Below, one piece after another: positions 62,530-64,000 of a stretch of DNA of 64,000 bases. The translations under genes and the position numbers were made by a program. The stretch is from Actinoplanes lobatus (GTDB taxonomy: Bacteria > Actinomycetota > Actinomycetes > Mycobacteriales > Micromonosporaceae). Positions within the stretch are counted from its first letter, which is position 1; every line of letters begins with the position of its first letter. Location of the stretch: positions 6,506,501 to 6,570,500 of the forward strand of contig NZ_JACHNC010000001.1 of the NCBI RefSeq assembly GCF_014205215.1, read 5' to 3'. The notes below the pieces were generated by a model. It was not told the DNA's origin. It was given only the letters and a program-made list of their open reading frames with translations, and made no database searches.

Positions 62530-63513
62530 ATGTTTGGACGCTTCCGCAGGACATTCGCCGTGGACACCGATTACGCACAGGCCGACCTGCATCTGCGCGA
62601 TGCACGCGACCGGGTGGTGGCCGGTGACTGGACCGCGGCTCCGCAGCTGATGCACGCCACCGGCCACGACTGGGAACTACGTAGCCGGCGGCTCGCCGTT
62701 CTGGGCCTGGCGGCCGGGCACACCCCGGAGTGGGTGAAGGCTTGGGAGGCCGCGATGCCGGGCGACCCGACCGTCGCCATCCTGCATGCTGAGGGCCTGA
62801 ACGTGCTGGCCGGCGAGGCTCGGGGCTGGGCGTCGGCGCGTAACACGAGCCCGGAGCAGTTTCGGGAGTTCCACCGGCTCTCCGAGGCAGCCGCTGCCGC
62901 CGGTCAGCGGGCGGTCGAGCTCAACCCGGAGGACCCGTACCCCTGGGTGACCCGGATGGGCGCGATGCTCGCGAACGGGCACCAGCACCATGAAGATTTC
63001 CGAATCGTCCTGGGCGAGGCGGTCGCCCGTGACCCGTACCATTTCGAGGCGCACCTGACGGCGGTGACGTTCCTCTGCCAGAAGTGGTACGGCTCGCATG
63101 AGCAGATGTTCGCGGCGGCCCGTGGGCCGGCTGCGGCAGCGCCCGCCGGCGCGTCGGTGGTCATGCTGCCGCTGCTGGCCCATTTCGAGTACGCGTTGCG
63201 CGAGTTCGGGTTCGAGACCCGCGCTGAGTCGTTGGCCGCGAAAATGGAGTACTTTCGCCGCCCCGAGGTGACCCAGGAGATCGCCTGGTGTGCGGCCAAA
63301 TGGCGGGCGGCCGGCGAACCCCGGCTGATCGCCCGTGGGATCACCCTGCGCCATTGGCTGGCGTTGGCGAATTACCTGGCCGGTCATGACCGCCCGGGCA
63401 CCAAGGCGGTGCTCTCCCAGATCGGCTCGTACCTGGGCAGCACCCCTGCGTACGGCTACTTCTGGATGCGGCAGGCGGAAGGCTTTCAAACCGTCTCGAA
63501 ATGGGCCCGATAG
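62530..63513 (+). CDS. TPR-like hypothetical protein
   Basis: The 327-residue protein consists of helices with a TPR/SEL1-like spacing (DLHLRDARDRVVAGDWTAAP, AAAAGQRAVELNPEDPYPWV, DYLG-type segments such as GEAVARDPYHFEAHLTAVTF). It has no signal or membrane segment, so it is a cytoplasmic scaffold-type protein. A DUF4034-like family is possible. Function unknown. Confidence 0.65.
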   Translation: MFGRFRRTFAVDTDYAQADLHLRDARDRVVAGDWTAAPQLMHATGHDWELRSRRLAVLGLAAGHTPEWVKAWEAAMPGDPTVAILHAEGLNVLAGEARGWASARNTSPEQFREFHRLSEAAAAAGQRAVELNPEDPYPWVTRMGAMLANGHQHHEDFRIVLGEAVARDPYHFEAHLTAVTFLCQKWYGSHEQMFAAARGPAAAAPAGASVVMLPLLAHFEYALREFGFETRAESLAAKMEYFRRPEVTQEIAWCAAKWRAAGEPRLIARGITLRHWLALANYLAGHDRPGTKAVLSQIGSYLGSTPAYGYFWMRQAEGFQTVSKWAR

Positions 63514-63565
63514 CGGTAGCGAGCCGGCACGACCCCAACCGCCTTTCGCGGTTCATCAATTCGCA

Positions 63566-64000
63566 TTACCCGAGTTCGGCGGCGAAGGCGGCGATCCAGG
63601 CCAGGGGCGCGTTCCAGTTGATCGTCAGTTCGTTTGTCGACCAGGAGTGGATGTCGTCGATGTAGCAGAACTGGCCCACTTGGCCGGTCAGCCGGGCCTG
63701 GGCCACCTCGTCCTGCAACCCTGAGTTGGGGCCGCCGGCGAGGGTGCCCTTCGGCGGGTGCGGCAGGGTGGGGTCGAGTTGGTGGGCGTACCAGCGGCTG
63801 TGCTGGTTCTTCGCGAAGTCGGTGCCGTAGCCGGTCACGTAGGACAGGCTCAGCGCGTTGCGGCCGAGGATGTAGTCCAGGCCCTCCAGGACGCCGTCCC
63901 GGTAACGGGTTTCGCCGGTCAGGTCGTGGGCCACGGCCAGGACCATCAGGTTGTTGAGCACCATGCTGTTGGAGCCCCAGTCCCACTGGTTTCCCGGTGG
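63566..64000 (-). CDS. GH9 cellulase C-terminal part (5' partial, runs off window)
   Basis: The visible 144 residues ([15 protein letters not shown] ... [20 protein letters not shown], then [26 protein letters not shown] and [20 protein letters not shown]) match the C-terminal part of GH9 endoglucanases, including the LGRN, SYVTGYG and conserved E near [11 protein letters not shown] (general acid). The upstream coding continues past position 64000. Likely secreted and acting on beta-1,4-glucans. Confidence 0.92.
   Translation of the reverse strand, partial: PPGNQWDWGSNSMVLNNLMVLAVAHDLTGETRYRDGVLEGLDYILGRNALSLSYVTGYGTDFAKNQHSRWYAHQLDPTLPHPPKGTLAGGPNSGLQDEVAQARLTGQVGQFCYIDDIHSWSTNELTINWNAPLAWIAAFAAELG

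Noticed and set aside
1..64000. CRISPR array or prophage attachment site
   Set aside because: No regularly spaced short repeats and no tRNA-flanked direct repeats were found.

Overview
The window is chromosomal DNA from a high-GC actinobacterium. Very GC-rich third codon positions, frequent GTG/TTG starts, F420-type (deazaflavin) oxidoreductases, LacI/ROK/ArsR regulators and many secreted glycosidases and peptidases fit a filamentous soil genus, possibly Micromonosporaceae such as Actinoplanes. That genus-level guess is inference. No rRNA, tRNA, CRISPR array or replication origin was found.

Layout. (1) 1-8.7 kb: the 3' part of a huge hemopexin-repeat/Tc-toxin-A-like protein, a Clp-N-repeat-like partner, a DUF5984 protein, a molybdopterin-domain oxidoreductase and small secreted or hypothetical proteins. 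(2) 8.9-13.4 kb: a mobile-element nest. A DUF4291 gene is followed by an IS5-family element (894 bp, TTA duplication), then a TnpB element of the IS200/IS605 type with a truncated tnpA, then a second IS5-family element (897 bp, TTAC duplication). The second IS splits an Ntn-hydrolase-like gene cleanly; removing it restores a 180-codon frame. (3) 13.4-25.6 kb: housekeeping-like and accessory genes: a HEAT-repeat protein, a DIP1984 protein, an orphan STAND-type ATPase divergent from an FAD monooxygenase, a secreted hydrolase, a peptidoglycan-binding protein, an F420-type reductase and an AbiEii-type nucleotidyltransferase with a coupled upstream partner. (4) 25.9-33 kb: a secreted GH26-like mannanase, a two-component system, a divergent MacA-MacB-like efflux operon and a lipoprotein. 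(5) 33.3-46.9 kb: carbohydrate regulation and decay. Two LacI and one ROK regulator, two MFS transporters and an esterase are interspersed with gene remnants (FAD monooxygenase/TetR, tannase-like, HAD phosphatase, aldehyde dehydrogenase). An orphan GlnR-like regulator and a 2OG-Fe dioxygenase also lie here. (6) 47.1-49.5 kb: a secreted GH92 mannosidase. (7) 49.6-57.8 kb: an arsenic/metal-resistance island: ArsC, aquaglyceroporin, ArsR-ArsC fusion, LspA, CDF exporter, ArsR, a cysteine-rich 83-residue protein coupled to an M28 peptidase, a second ArsR, an ArsO-like flavoprotein and an MFS permease. (8) 57.8-64 kb: a small HTH protein, an alpha/beta hydrolase, a secreted M28 aminopeptidase, an HD-domain protein, an 18-residue lysine-rich micropeptide with its own terminator, a TPR-like protein and the C-terminus of a GH9 cellulase.

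Functional reading. The GH26, GH92 and GH9 enzymes, together with the sugar regulators and permeases, point to plant or fungal polysaccharide use. The metal island appears to combine classical arsenate reduction and export with a less familiar peptide/peptidase/flavoenzyme module. The most unusual items are that Cys-rich peptide-peptidase module, the nested transposons with a TnpB carrying all RuvC residues, and the lysine-rich micropeptide gene.
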